Shown here: positions 43,880 through 54,019 of the stretch, in pieces
How the letters are laid out: each line of letters begins with the position of its first letter
Numbering within the stretch: position 1 is the first letter of the stretch
NCBI RefSeq assembly: GCF_002086275.1
Contig: NZ_MVHT01000006.1
Span: 62,001-126,000 of the forward strand
Reading direction: 5' to 3'
DNA from: Mycobacterium intermedium
GTDB lineage: Bacteria > Actinomycetota > Actinomycetes > Mycobacteriales > Mycobacteriaceae
DNA length: 64,000 nt
Notes under the pieces: model-generated
The model's input: the letters and a program-made list of their open reading frames with translations, nothing else
Told to the model about the DNA's origin: nothing
Databases searched by the model: none
Made by a program: the position numbers and the translations under genes

Positions 43880-44099
43880 CCGCTGAGCAGCGCAAATTGT
43901 CGGCATCACCCGGCTACGGCGCAGAGCGGGACAGGGCAGGCCGCTTCCCGGCGTGGTCTGCGCCGGGCCACAGGTGGGTTATTCATCGGATTTTCACATG
44001 CTGGGCGTGACAGAGTTCTAGGCTGACTAGTGGTCGCGCTCACACGGGCGCGATCGCCCCACCGAAAACGAAATACCCTGCCCGTGAAGGGGTTAGCCG

Positions 44100-45827
44100 A
44101 TGTAGTTCCTAGCAACCCAACCGCAGCTGATCACCCTCGCCGCCGAGAACCTGGCCGGGATCCAAACGGCGATCGAAGAAGCCAGCGCGACGGCCGCGGG
44201 TCCGACCACCGGATTGGCGGCCGCCGCCGCCGACGAGGTATCAGCCGCCATTTCGAACCTGTTCGGCACATTCGGCCAGGAGTACCAGGGCCTCGTCAAG
44301 CAGGCAGAGGCGTACCACAGCGCGTTCGTCCAAGCGCTCACCTCCGGGGCCAACGCCTACACGCAGGCCGAGGCGGCCAGTCAGCAGCTGCTGGCCGGCT
44401 TGACCGGCGCGGCGGCGCCGGCGCAAACCGCTCTTACTCCAGGGACGGTCGGTTGGATCATCGGCGGTAGCGGCACCCCAATACCGTCGCAAACCTATGT
44501 CGAGCAGGTGCTGCGCTATGTCAACCAGGCCTTCAACGTACTGCCGGTAAACGCACACGCCCTTTTCACCCCCGAGGGGTTACAGCCGATCTACACCGGC
44601 ATCAAGAGCCTGCCGCTGAATACCTCGGTGAGTCAGGGTCTCCAGATCCTCGACCTCACGATCAAGAACACGCTGGCCAACCCGCCGGCCAACATCTCCA
44701 GCGTCGCCGTACTGGGCTACTCCCAGAGCGCGATCATCGCCTCGCTGGAAATGCGCAACCTGATGAACCCGCTGCTCAACCCAATGCCACCAGCACCAGA
44801 CCAGCTGGGCTTCACGCTGCTCGGCAATCCGATGAATCCCAACGGCGGCCTGCTGGCGCGCTTCCCGGGGCTGAGTCTGCCAAGCCTGGGGCTGGACTTC
44901 TATGGCGCGACCCCGCCCGACACTCCGTACCCGACCAACATCTACACGCTGCAGTACGACGGATTCGCCAGCTTCCCGCGGTACCCACTCAACTTTATTT
45001 CGGACCTCAACGCGTTCCTGGGTATCCAAACCATTCACGGCAAGTATCCGAGCCTCGACATCAACAACCTTCCCCCCGGCTACAACGTCGTCACCTTGCC
45101 GGGTTCCGAATCACTTACCGGCGTGGGGGAGACCAACTACTACATGATCACTCACCCGGACCTGCCGATCATGGCGCCGATCAAGGCGATTCCGATCATC
45201 GGCGGTCCGCTGAACAGCCTCCTCGAGCCCAACATGCGAATCCTGGTCAACTTGGGCTACGGCGACCCGAACGTCGGTTATTCGACCGGACCGGCCAACG
45301 TACCGACGCCGTTCGGGGTGTTCCCGGACGTGGATTACCTTCAGGTCGGCGGCATGCTGGTCAACGGAGCTCAGCAGGGCTTTACCAACATGATGGCCGA
45401 CATCACCGGGATGGCTCCGTCTGCCGAAAGCATCCCCGCCGCGCTCACGTCGTTCGTCGGGTCGGGCAGCACTGCCGCAACCAGCGTGCTGTCCGCGGCG
45501 CCAACCTCGGGCACCGACATTATTCATGCCATTCAGTCGGCGAACACGAGCATTACCAATACGTTTACGAGTGCGACGTCGAACGCCTACGCGCTGTTCC
45601 TTCCGACGCTGGACATCGGAAACGCGCTGGTGACGACCATGCCCTCGTACGACATCAACCTGTTCCTCGATGGCGTCGCACAGATGATCAACGGGGACAT
45701 CGCCGGCGGGCTCGCCTACGCGCTCATCGCGCCCGTGGCTGCCGACACGGCGATCGTCACCCTCGCGGCCGGCTTCCAATTCATCGTCATCCTCAACACG
45801 ATCGAGGCGATCCTCGGAATCGGCTAA
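44100..45827 (+). pseudogene. PE1: PE1-like PE-PPE gene with a stop at codon 2
   Basis: The gene has an ATG at 44100 followed at once by TAG (44103-44105) in the place of the TCG serine codon found in its paralogue at 42215, and then an intact frame of 574 codons. The PE domain (FLATQPQLITLAAENLAGIQ onward) and hydrolase domain with GYSQS near residue 214 are preserved. The nearest usable start is a TTG at 44214, which would remove the first helix of the PE domain and hence the export signal. So the gene is either newly inactivated, read by an unusual start, or affected by a sequencing error. Listed as pseudogene with that reservation. Confidence 0.65.
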
Positions 45828-45853
45828 CGGCAAACGAACCGGGGCTCGCTCGC

Positions 45854-46822
45854 TCAGGGCTCCAGCACGAGCTTGCCCAGCACACCGCCATCGTCCAGGC
45901 ATTGCAACGCTTCCCGCGCTTCGGACAACGGATAGCGTTGCGGCGGAGGCGGTCTGAGCCCGAGATACACCAATTGGTTTAGCCGCGAAGAGAATATGGC
46001 GGCCGAACCCGGGATCTTGTTGAGGTATTCACCCCAAGCGACACCCACGACGCTGATGTTGCGCAACAGCAACCGGTTGACGCTCAGGGTGGGGATGCTT
46101 CCGGCGGCGAAACCGATCACCAACAACTTGCCGTCGATGGCCAGCACCCGGACGGCGTCGTCGAAACTGGGTCCACCGATCGGGTCGACGACGATGTCCA
46201 CCCCCCAACCGTCGGTGTGCTTGAGCACCTGGTCGGCCCAGCCCTCGGTCAGGGACAGCACGACGTCCGCACCGAGGGACGAGACGTAGTCGACCGCGCC
46301 CTCTCGATGCACCACCGCGATCACCTTGGCGGCGCCCATCGCCTTGGCGATCTGAATGGCCGCCGTGCCGACCCCGCCGGCGGCGCCCAACACCAGTACC
46401 TTGTCACCCGTCTGAATCTTCGCCCGGTGGGCCAGGGCGAAGTACATGGTGTTGTAGTTGACCAGCAGCGACACCGCTTCGGCGTCGTCGAGTTCCGGTG
46501 GGCTGCGGACCACATTGGAAGCGGGGACGGCCACCTGCTCGGCATAGCAGCCGAGCACCCCGAAGGCCGAAACCCGTTCTCCCACCCGAAAACCCGAATC
46601 CGGCGGCGCCGACCGGACGACCCCGGCGCATTCCATGCCGGGGACGAACGGCGGGGGCAACTTCAGCTGATATTCGCCCTTGCTCAGCAGCAAGTCCGGG
46701 AAGCACACCCCTGCCGCACGCACGTTGATGACGACGTGCTCATCGCCATCGGGGACATCGTCGATCTCGGCGTAGACGATGCCGGACGGGCCGGAAAGCT
46801 CTTGTACAACAGAAGCTTTCAT
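45854..46822 (-). CDS. Zinc-free quinone oxidoreductase (MDR family)
   Basis: Predicted 322 residues, same length as Rv0149. It lacks zinc ligands and has the NADPH-binding motif GAAGGVGTAAIQIAKAMGA near 147-165, with the usual VFPDLLL-type opening (AAGVCFPDLLLSKGEYQLKLP). The family reduces quinones or enones with NADPH. Its start codon lies in the loop of a perfect 12-bp inverted repeat (46794-46840), and no clear ribosome site is seen outside the stem, which may affect translation. It follows the Rv0148-type SDR. Confidence 0.9.
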   Translation of the reverse strand: MKASVVQELSGPSGIVYAEIDDVPDGDEHVVINVRAAGVCFPDLLLSKGEYQLKLPPPFVPGMECAGVVRSAPPDSGFRVGERVSAFGVLGCYAEQVAVPASNVVRSPPELDDAEAVSLLVNYNTMYFALAHRAKIQTGDKVLVLGAAGGVGTAAIQIAKAMGAAKVIAVVHREGAVDYVSSLGADVVLSLTEGWADQVLKHTDGWGVDIVVDPIGGPSFDDAVRVLAIDGKLLVIGFAAGSIPTLSVNRLLLRNISVVGVAWGEYLNKIPGSAAIFSSRLNQLVYLGLRPPPPQRYPLSEAREALQCLDDGGVLGKLVLEP

Positions 46823-46840
46823 TGACGCACAAGAGCTTTC
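46794..46840. repeat. Perfect 12-bp inverted repeat enclosing a start codon
   Basis: GAAAGCTCTTGT at 46794-46805 and ACAAGAGCTTTC at 46829-46840 are exact reverse complements, with 23 bases between. The start ATG of the quinone oxidoreductase (46822) is in the loop. In the mRNA this would form a 12-bp stem closing the start codon. It could be an operator, an attenuator or a chance result of codons 7-10. Confidence 0.7.
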
Positions 46841-46849
46841 TGCCGAGAA

Positions 46850-47710
46850 CTACAGTTTGAATCCGGCTTTGGTCGCGGCCGACAGGTCGGTGATCTCGCC
46901 CCAGTGTTCCGCGACATCCTGCACCGACGGTGGGTTGTCGAAGTTGACGCCCTCGTTCTGGAACAGCGCGGTGCGCTGAACCTTGCCGCCACCGACGATG
47001 AACACCGACCCATTGTCCGGGTTTTCCTCGGTGCACAGGTAGGCGACCACCGGTGCGACGAACTCCGGCGTCAGCTTCTCCAGCACCTCCTTGGGCATGA
47101 TGTCCTCGGTCATCCGGGTGGCGGCGATCGGGGCTACGGCGTTGGAGTGGATGTTGTACTTGGCCCCCTCCAGCGCCAGCGTGTTGATCAGGCCGACCAG
47201 GCCGAGCTTGGCGGCCCCGTAGTTGGTTTGGCCGAAGTTGCCGAACAGCCCGCTGGTCGAGGTGGCGACGACGACGCGGCCGTAGCTCTGCTCCCGGAAG
47301 TGCGGCCAGGCGGCGCGCACCACGTTGTACCCGCCGTACAGGTGCACTTTCAGCACGGCGTCCCAGTTCTCCGACGTCATCTTGTGGAAGGTGCCGTCGC
47401 GCAGGATGCCGGCGTTGCTGACCACACCGTGGATGGCGCCGAACTCGTCCAACGCCGTCTTGATGATGTTGGCCCCGCCCTCCTCAGTAGCCACGTTGTC
47501 GTAGTTGGGAACGGCGCGACCACCGGCTTCGCGGATCTCGGCGACCACCTGATCGGCCATCGCGGATCCGGCGCCGGTACCGTCGCGGGCGCCACCGAGG
47601 TCGTTGACCACGACGCTGGCGCCCTCTTTGGCGAGGGTGAGGGCGTATTCGCGGCCCAACCCTCCGCCGGCTCCGGTAACTACGATGACGCGATCCTGCA
47701 CTCCGGGCAT
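46850..47710 (-). CDS. Short-chain dehydrogenase, 17-beta-HSD4/MFE-2 type
   Basis: Predicted 286 residues, same length as Rv0148. The nucleotide motif TGAGGGLGREYAL, the long insertion with VVVNDLGGARDGTGAG and the sequence GLFGNFGQTNYGAAKLGLVGL (catalytic Tyr and Lys) are signatures of the (R)-3-hydroxyacyl-CoA dehydrogenase domain in multifunctional enzyme 2. It probably works in fatty acid or sterol beta-oxidation. Its gene lies just before the quinone oxidoreductase and after the aldehyde dehydrogenase in transcription order. Confidence 0.92.
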   Translation of the reverse strand: MPGVQDRVIVVTGAGGGLGREYALTLAKEGASVVVNDLGGARDGTGAGSAMADQVVAEIREAGGRAVPNYDNVATEEGGANIIKTALDEFGAIHGVVSNAGILRDGTFHKMTSENWDAVLKVHLYGGYNVVRAAWPHFREQSYGRVVVATSTSGLFGNFGQTNYGAAKLGLVGLINTLALEGAKYNIHSNAVAPIAATRMTEDIMPKEVLEKLTPEFVAPVVAYLCTEENPDNGSVFIVGGGKVQRTALFQNEGVNFDNPPSVQDVAEHWGEITDLSAATKAGFKL

Positions 47711-47806
47711 CAGGTTCCTCTCTGCTTGCCGTCTGTTGACGCTGGTTTGACTTACACGGTGCGGACGGCCCGGTGCTGGCCGGGCCGATGAGACATGGCC
47801 GTCAGG

Positions 47807-49252
47807 CTAGAACAGCCGACGGGCCAGGTTGAAGGCGCGCTCGGTGTAGGGCGGGTAGATCATCTTGGAGAAGTCCGGCCGGGTCGGCTTGGTCAGCACC
47901 GACTTGCGGTGACTGAACTCCTCGAATCCCCATTTGCCGTGGTAGGCACCTATGCCGGAGTCGCCGACGCCGCCGAACGGCAGCTTGGCCGTCGACACCT
48001 GGAAGGCCAGGTGGTTGACCAGCATGCCGCCCGCCGGTACCTCCTTGATCACCCGCTCGCGAGTGTCCTTCGACTTGGTGAACACGTAAGCCGACAACGG
48101 CTTGGGCCGCGAGTTGATGAAGTTGATCGCCTCATCGAGCGACTTGACGGTGAGCACGGGCAGGATCGGCCCGAAGATCTCGTTCTGCATCAGCGGACCG
48201 TTCACGTCAGGGTCGACGACTACGGTCGGCTGTATGCGCAAGGTCTCCGGGTCAGACTGGCCGCCCACGGCAATCTTGCCTTTGCCGCCGTTCGCGGCCT
48301 CGGCTTCGACCTCCTTGAGGTAGCTGGACAACCGGTCGAACTGGCGCTGGTTGACGATGCGCAGTCCCTTCGGGTTTTCTCCGGACCGGAACTTGGCCAG
48401 AGCCTCGCCCATCTTGCTCACCAGTTCGCCGCGGATCGACTCGTGCGCAAGCACGTAGTCGGGCGCGACGCAGGTCTGTCCGGCATTCATGATCTTGATC
48501 CAGGCGATCCGCTTGGCGGCGACGTCGATGTCGGCGTCGGCCGCCACGATCACCGGGCTCTTGCCGCCGAGTTCCAGCGTGACCGGAGTCAGGTGCGGGG
48601 CCGCACCCTCGTAGACCTTGCGGCCGATCTCGGTGCCACCGGTGAACATGACCCGGTCCAGACCTTGGGCAATCAGCTCCTGGCTCACCGCGCCGTCGCC
48701 CTCGATCACCGCGACCGCATCCTTGTCGAGGTACTGCGGCACCAGTTCGGCCATCAGGTGCGCCGAGGCGGGCGCCATTTCGGACGGCTTCAGAATGACG
48801 GCGTTCCCGGCGGCAAGCGCGCCCACGGCCGGCCCGAGGGTGAGGTAGAACGGGTAGTTCCAGGCGCCGATGATCAGTACCGTGCCGTAGGGCTCGTACT
48901 CCACCCAGCCACGGCCGGGCAGCTGCGGGGCCTCAAGCAGCAGATACTTGCGCCGCGTCCACCGCTTCACCCGCTTGGCCGCGTACTTGGCTTCGCCGGC
49001 CGTGGTGGCGATATCGGCGATGAAAGCCTCCACCCGGTTGCGGTCCAGGTCCTCGGCGAGCGCCTTGGTGATCGCGTCCTCGTTCTCCTCCATCAACCGC
49101 GCCAGCGCGAGGAGTTGCTGTTTGCGCCACTCGATGCTGCGGGTACGTCCCGACGCGAAGGTCTTACGCAGGCGCGCGACCGTCGCCGGGATGTCGCTCG
49201 ACGGAGCCTCACCGTTCGTTGGTGCGGCTTTGGGTAGGGAATCGGTGGTCAT
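47807..49252 (-). CDS. Aldehyde dehydrogenase
   Basis: Predicted 481 residues, ALDH class 3-like. Catalytic residues are the Glu in LELGGKSPV (about 243-251) and the Cys in NAGQTCVAPDY (about 275-285). GAWNYPFYLTLGPAVGALAAGNAVILKPSE (about 129-158) binds the cofactor. The C-terminus (NHLAFQVSTAKLPFGGVGDSGIGAYHGKWGF) is typical of fatty aldehyde dehydrogenases. It should oxidise medium or long aldehydes to acids. Corresponds to Rv0147. The upstream gap of 120 bases has a small CCTAG/CTAGG dyad. Confidence 0.93.
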   Translation of the reverse strand: MTTDSLPKAAPTNGEAPSSDIPATVARLRKTFASGRTRSIEWRKQQLLALARLMEENEDAITKALAEDLDRNRVEAFIADIATTAGEAKYAAKRVKRWTRRKYLLLEAPQLPGRGWVEYEPYGTVLIIGAWNYPFYLTLGPAVGALAAGNAVILKPSEMAPASAHLMAELVPQYLDKDAVAVIEGDGAVSQELIAQGLDRVMFTGGTEIGRKVYEGAAPHLTPVTLELGGKSPVIVAADADIDVAAKRIAWIKIMNAGQTCVAPDYVLAHESIRGELVSKMGEALAKFRSGENPKGLRIVNQRQFDRLSSYLKEVEAEAANGGKGKIAVGGQSDPETLRIQPTVVVDPDVNGPLMQNEIFGPILPVLTVKSLDEAINFINSRPKPLSAYVFTKSKDTRERVIKEVPAGGMLVNHLAFQVSTAKLPFGGVGDSGIGAYHGKWGFEEFSHRKSVLTKPTRPDFSKMIYPPYTERAFNLARRLF

Positions 49253-49372
49253 CGTTGTCCTTCCTTCCCGAGGTGCCCATCGCAGTTCGCGTGCGGCCGC
49301 TCGTCGGTGTTACCGCGATCCTAGTCACGTCTAGGAATCAGCAGTAGGACGGCAACCGGAAAGATTAGGACG

Positions 49373-50304
49373 TCAGGCTTTGTTCGCCGTCACGAAGCTG
49401 TTCGCAAACGGCCGGTCATCGGCCTGCGGTGGTCGGCCGAGCCGCACCGCCTCGTCTCGCGCGCTCACCGAACGGGTGTCCCAACCGTGCGCAGCAAACC
49501 AGTCGACCGGGTCCGGGCGGCCCTCGTCGTCAAACCAGAGTTCGAACGGGTTGAACGAGGTGTCTTCGCCTCGCGCTTCGCGCTTGGCTCGCAGGCGGGC
49601 CCACGTCGCTTCGGCCTCTTTGCGCCGCTCCGCGTCCACCCCGAACATTTCCACGGCCACCCGACTGCCCGGAGCACTGAGACGGTCGATGGAGGCGAAC
49701 ATGGCTTCCTGCGCCGGTCCGGGCAGAAACGGCAGTAACCCTTCGGCCAGCCACGCCGTGCGCCCGGCGACGTCAAAGCCGTTGTCCCGCAACGCTTGCG
49801 GCCAATCGTGACGCAGATCGACGGCCACCGCCCGCCGGTCGGCCTTCGGCGTGGCGCCGTGCGCGGCAAGCGTGTCCGACTTGTACTCAAGCACTTTGGG
49901 TAGGTCGATCTCATACACCGTGGTGCCGGCCGGCCAGTGCAGCCGGTACGCACGCGAGTCCAGGCCCGCGGCCAGGATGACCACCTGTCGCACCCCGGCC
50001 GCGGCGGCCTCGGTGAAGAAGGCGTCGAAGAAGTGGGTGCGCACGGCCTGGTAGTTGATCATCTGCTGGGACTCGACGTGCACATCCACGTCGCCACCCT
50101 CGGTGTCGGGTTCGGGCGCCCACCAAGCGGCGACCTGGTCCCGGACTCCGGCCAGCTCCGGCGTGGAGACCAGCGGCTCGGCGAACTCATCCCGGATCAG
50201 CGGGTCTGCGCTGGCCGTTTCGGCGGCGCGGGCCAAGGCAACCATCACCGCGGTCGCTCCGACGCTGGTTGCGATGTCCCAGGAGTCGTCCGCGGTGCGT
50301 GCCA

Positions 50305-50305
<1 letters not shown>
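49373..50305 (-). CDS. SAM-dependent methyltransferase, LCM family (copy 1)
   Basis: Predicted 310 residues from a GTG that overlaps the stop of the upstream copy by one base; same length as Rv0146. The family is the TIGR00027/leucine carboxyl methyltransferase group: the opening [22 protein letters not shown], the SAM loop [15 protein letters not shown] near 120-134, the acidic [12 protein letters not shown] and [12 protein letters not shown] near 195-206. Targets are unknown for nearly all mycobacterial members. The three tandem copies share about 50 percent or more of the key segments by eye, so they arose by duplication. Confidence 0.92.
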
Positions 50306-51285
<980 letters not shown>

Positions 51286-52260
51286 CTAGATATCGCTGCC
51301 AAACGAGAAGTTGGATCCGCCCAGGCCGGCTTGCACCAGCGTTGTGGTGACGGCCTCCTCGATGAGGTCTTCTGGAATGGGCCGACCCAGTTCGGCCATC
51401 AGGTCCGAGTTGCTGACGCTGCTCACCTGCCAGCCGTGCTCGGCCAGCCATTGCGCTGGGTCCGTGCGGTCCGGCTCGTGGTAGGTCAACGCCTCGATAT
51501 TGATATCAAGGCCAAGACGTCGCATCCGGTTCCAGCGCTGCTTGTTGCCGTTCAACTTCATCAAGAACACCTCGGTCGCCAGTTGGCTGCCGGGGGCGCT
51601 GAGCAAGGTGCACATTTCCAAGAGCCGGTCTTGTGCGTCGCTGGGCAGGTAGCCGAGCAGGCCTTCGGCCAGCCACGCCGTGGGTTGATCACGGTCGAAA
51701 CCGGCTTGCGTCAGGGCGGCGGGCCAGTCGTCGCGCAGGTCGACCGCAACGGCATGCCGCTGCGCGGCGGGAAGCGCGCCGTGCGACTCGAGCACACGGG
51801 CTTTGTACTCCAGCACTTTCGGCTGGTCGAGCTCGTAAACGACCGTGCCCGTCGGCCAGTTCAGGCGGTAGGCCCGGGTGTCCAGCCCGGACGCGAGGAT
51901 CACCACCTGCCGGATGTCGGCGGTGGTGGCGGCAGCGAAGTACTCGTCGAAAAAGTGCGTCCGCACCGCCTGGTAATCGCAGCCCGCGCGGTGCAGGCGC
52001 TGCGCCCGCTCATCGTCGTCGAGCCAGGAGATGCTGGGGTCGGCCAGTCGGACCCAGGCGGGACCCGCTTCGGATACCAGGATCCGGGCGAATTCGTCGC
52101 GAATGAGCGGATCGGGTCCGCTCGTTTCGACCGCTCGGGAGGCGGCGACGGTCAGCGCGGTGGCCCCTACGCTTTCCGTGATGGACCAACTGTCACCGTC
52201 GGAGCGCAGCGAGAATTCCGGAGAAACTGGCGGCGAAATGGGCTGGTCGAACTCAGTCAT
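51286..52260 (-). CDS. SAM-dependent methyltransferase, LCM family (copy 3)
   Basis: Predicted 324 residues, with a proline-rich head ([13 protein letters not shown]) before the family opening [22 protein letters not shown]. The SAM loop is [17 protein letters not shown] and the later motif [16 protein letters not shown]. This copy has no counterpart I know of at the corresponding M. tuberculosis place, which has two. A CCTAA-TAAC-TTAGG dyad sits 15 bases upstream of its start and may be bound by the TetR encoded just before. Confidence 0.9.
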   Translation of the reverse strand: MTEFDQPISPPVSPEFSLRSDGDSWSITESVGATALTVAASRAVETSGPDPLIRDEFARILVSEAGPAWVRLADPSISWLDDDERAQRLHRAGCDYQAVRTHFFDEYFAAATTADIRQVVILASGLDTRAYRLNWPTGTVVYELDQPKVLEYKARVLESHGALPAAQRHAVAVDLRDDWPAALTQAGFDRDQPTAWLAEGLLGYLPSDAQDRLLEMCTLLSAPGSQLATEVFLMKLNGNKQRWNRMRRLGLDINIEALTYHEPDRTDPAQWLAEHGWQVSSVSNSDLMAELGRPIPEDLIEEAVTTTLVQAGLGGSNFSFGSDI

Positions 52261-52274
52261 TTGGCGCCATGTTA

Positions 52275-52288
52275 CCTAATAACTTAGG
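52275..52288. promoter_or_regulatory. Candidate TetR operator (CCTAA-TAAC-TTAGG)
   Basis: A 14-bp inverted repeat with perfect 5-bp arms and a 4-bp spacer, located 15 bases before the start of methyltransferase copy 3 and 53 bases after the TetR gene stop. It is AT-rich compared with its surroundings, which strengthens the case for a regulatory site. Confidence 0.45.
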
Positions 52289-52340
52289 CAATCTATGCTA
52301 TCTGTGGGCCACGTCACTCAGTCGTTGGGACGGGCCAGAA

Positions 52341-52976
52341 TCAGGCGTCGGTATGCCAAAGCGCGCCGGCCATCAGCTGCCGCAACACGCCGGTCAGGGC
52401 CCCCATCTTTGCGGCGCCTTCGAGATAGCCGGCGTAGAACCCGACGCCGCACAGCACCACTAGCAGCGCCTCCACCAACGCCTCGACATCGATGTCGGAT
52501 CTGACCTCGCCGTTCTTGATGCCGTCGGTGACCACCCACGCCAAAAACTCACGGGCGCGCACGACGGCTTCATCTTCGTCGGCGCTCAGTTCCGGGTGCC
52601 GCTGCGATTCTAGGACGTGGGTCACCACGAACGCCGACGCCGCCGGATGTTCGGAGTTGGCGCTCATCGCGTGCTCGATGAAGACCGTAAACCGCCCCAT
52701 CAAGGTCGCCTCGCGCTGGGCCCGTTCGATGGACTCCATCATCAGGATTCCGTTGGTCTGATCGGCCACCTCGCGGTACAGCAGCCGCTTACTGGAGAAG
52801 TAGTGATTGATCGCCGGCCGGGTCAGATCGGCGCGCAACGCGATAGCTTGGAAGGTCGCCCCGTCATAGCCGCGTTCGCTGAAGACTTGACGCGCAGCGC
52901 CTATGATGCGCTTACGCGTTTCGTCTGCTTTTGCCGCCGGGGGACGCCCCGGCCCCCGGCTTGCAGGTAACGCCAT
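52341..52976 (-). CDS. TetR-family regulator upstream of the methyltransferases
   Basis: Predicted 211 residues from an ATG overlapping the pirin stop by one base (TGATG). The DNA-binding part is RKRIIGAARQVFSERGYDGATFQAIALRADLTRPAINHYFSSKRLLYREVA (about 20-70), followed by a TetR_C-like ligand domain with a glycine-rich end (LLVVLCGVGFYAGYLEGAAKMG). It corresponds to Rv0144. Being between the pirin gene and the methyltransferases on one strand, it could control all of them. Confidence 0.9.
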   Translation of the reverse strand: MALPASRGPGRPPAAKADETRKRIIGAARQVFSERGYDGATFQAIALRADLTRPAINHYFSSKRLLYREVADQTNGILMMESIERAQREATLMGRFTVFIEHAMSANSEHPAASAFVVTHVLESQRHPELSADEDEAVVRAREFLAWVVTDGIKNGEVRSDIDVEALVEALLVVLCGVGFYAGYLEGAAKMGALTGVLRQLMAGALWHTDA

Positions 52977-53941
52977 CAATAAAGTGTGCCACCCCCACGG
53001 GCAGGCACTAGCGCATCCGGCGGCAGAGTGCCAAATTTTCCGTTGTGATAATCCTCTAGCGCCTGAACAACTTCCGCCCGGCTGTTCATCACGAACGGTC
53101 CGTAGTGGAAGACCGGCTCCCGAATTGGTTGGCCGCCGAGCAGCAACACGTCGAGAGTCGAGTCACCAGCAACGACATTGATCCGGTCACCGGCCCCGAG
53201 AACGGCCAGCTGACCCTGCCCTACCGGATGGCCGACCGGGCCGACCGAACCCGCGCCGGACAACACGTAAACCAGTGCGTTGAAGTCTCGGCGCCACGGA
53301 ATATTAAGGCGTGCACCGCGTTCCAGCGTGGCGTGCGCCATGATGATCGGCGTGTGGGTGACACCCGGGCCGCGGTGGTTGTCGATTTCACCAGCGATGA
53401 CGCGGACCAGCGCCCCGCCATCGTCGGAGGCCAGCAAACGCACGTCTGAACCTTCGATGGCCTGGTATCGCGGCTGGGCGAACTTGTCCCGTTTGGGCAG
53501 GTTCACCCACAACTGGATTCCATGAAAAATCCCGCCGTTATTTACCATCTCGACAGGTGGCGCTTCGATATGTAGGATGCCGGACCCCGCCGTCATCCAC
53601 TGTGTCGCGCCGTCTGTAATCAGGCCACCACCACCGTGGGAGTCCTGGTGCGCGAAGGTTCCGTCAATCATGTAGGTGACGGTTTCGAAGCCACGGTGCG
53701 GATGCCAGTCGGTACCCCGGGGTTCGCCGGGCTGGTACTCCACCTCACCCATCTGGTCCATGTGAATGAACGGGTCCAGAGCGGCGGCGCTGACGCCGGC
53801 GAAGGCGCGGACCACCGGGAACCCCAGGCCTTCATAGCCTTTGGGGCCGGTGGTTATCGACCGCACCGGTCGTTCGGTGTCGGCGGGACCAGGCGGGTTC
53901 ACGCGCGGCAACGTGAGCGTGTCGGCGGTTATGGCGGGCAT
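52976..53941 (-). CDS. Pirin-family bicupin
   Basis: Predicted 321 residues. The N-terminal cupin has the pirin metal motif DWHPHRGFETVTYMIDG (about 78-94) with two His and a later His-x-Ser (HQDSHGGGG) and Glu (ILHIEAPP), the ligands of the iron or nickel site. The C-terminal cupin follows from about 190. Bacterial pirins can act as quercetin-cleaving dioxygenases or regulators; the role here is unknown. It is the first gene of a unit with TetR and methyltransferase genes, and divergent from the ClC gene. Confidence 0.9.
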   Translation of the reverse strand: MPAITADTLTLPRVNPPGPADTERPVRSITTGPKGYEGLGFPVVRAFAGVSAAALDPFIHMDQMGEVEYQPGEPRGTDWHPHRGFETVTYMIDGTFAHQDSHGGGGLITDGATQWMTAGSGILHIEAPPVEMVNNGGIFHGIQLWVNLPKRDKFAQPRYQAIEGSDVRLLASDDGGALVRVIAGEIDNHRGPGVTHTPIIMAHATLERGARLNIPWRRDFNALVYVLSGAGSVGPVGHPVGQGQLAVLGAGDRINVVAGDSTLDVLLLGGQPIREPVFHYGPFVMNSRAEVVQALEDYHNGKFGTLPPDALVPARGGGTLY

Positions 53942-54019
53942 ATCGACCTCCTCATTCGTGGAATACCCGGTATAACCGGACCGTGGTCCACTTATTCCCG
54001 CCTGTCATACGATGACTGC

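Noticed and set aside
49320-49335. CCTAG-TCACGT-CTAGG dyad upstream of the aldehyde dehydrogenase
   Set aside because: Only 5-bp arms in a GC-rich spacer and no T run for a terminator; too weak to list as a feature.
52284-52304. IdeR-type iron box near TTAGGCAATC
   Set aside because: Only the first half resembles TTAGGTTAGG; the second half does not match CTAACC.
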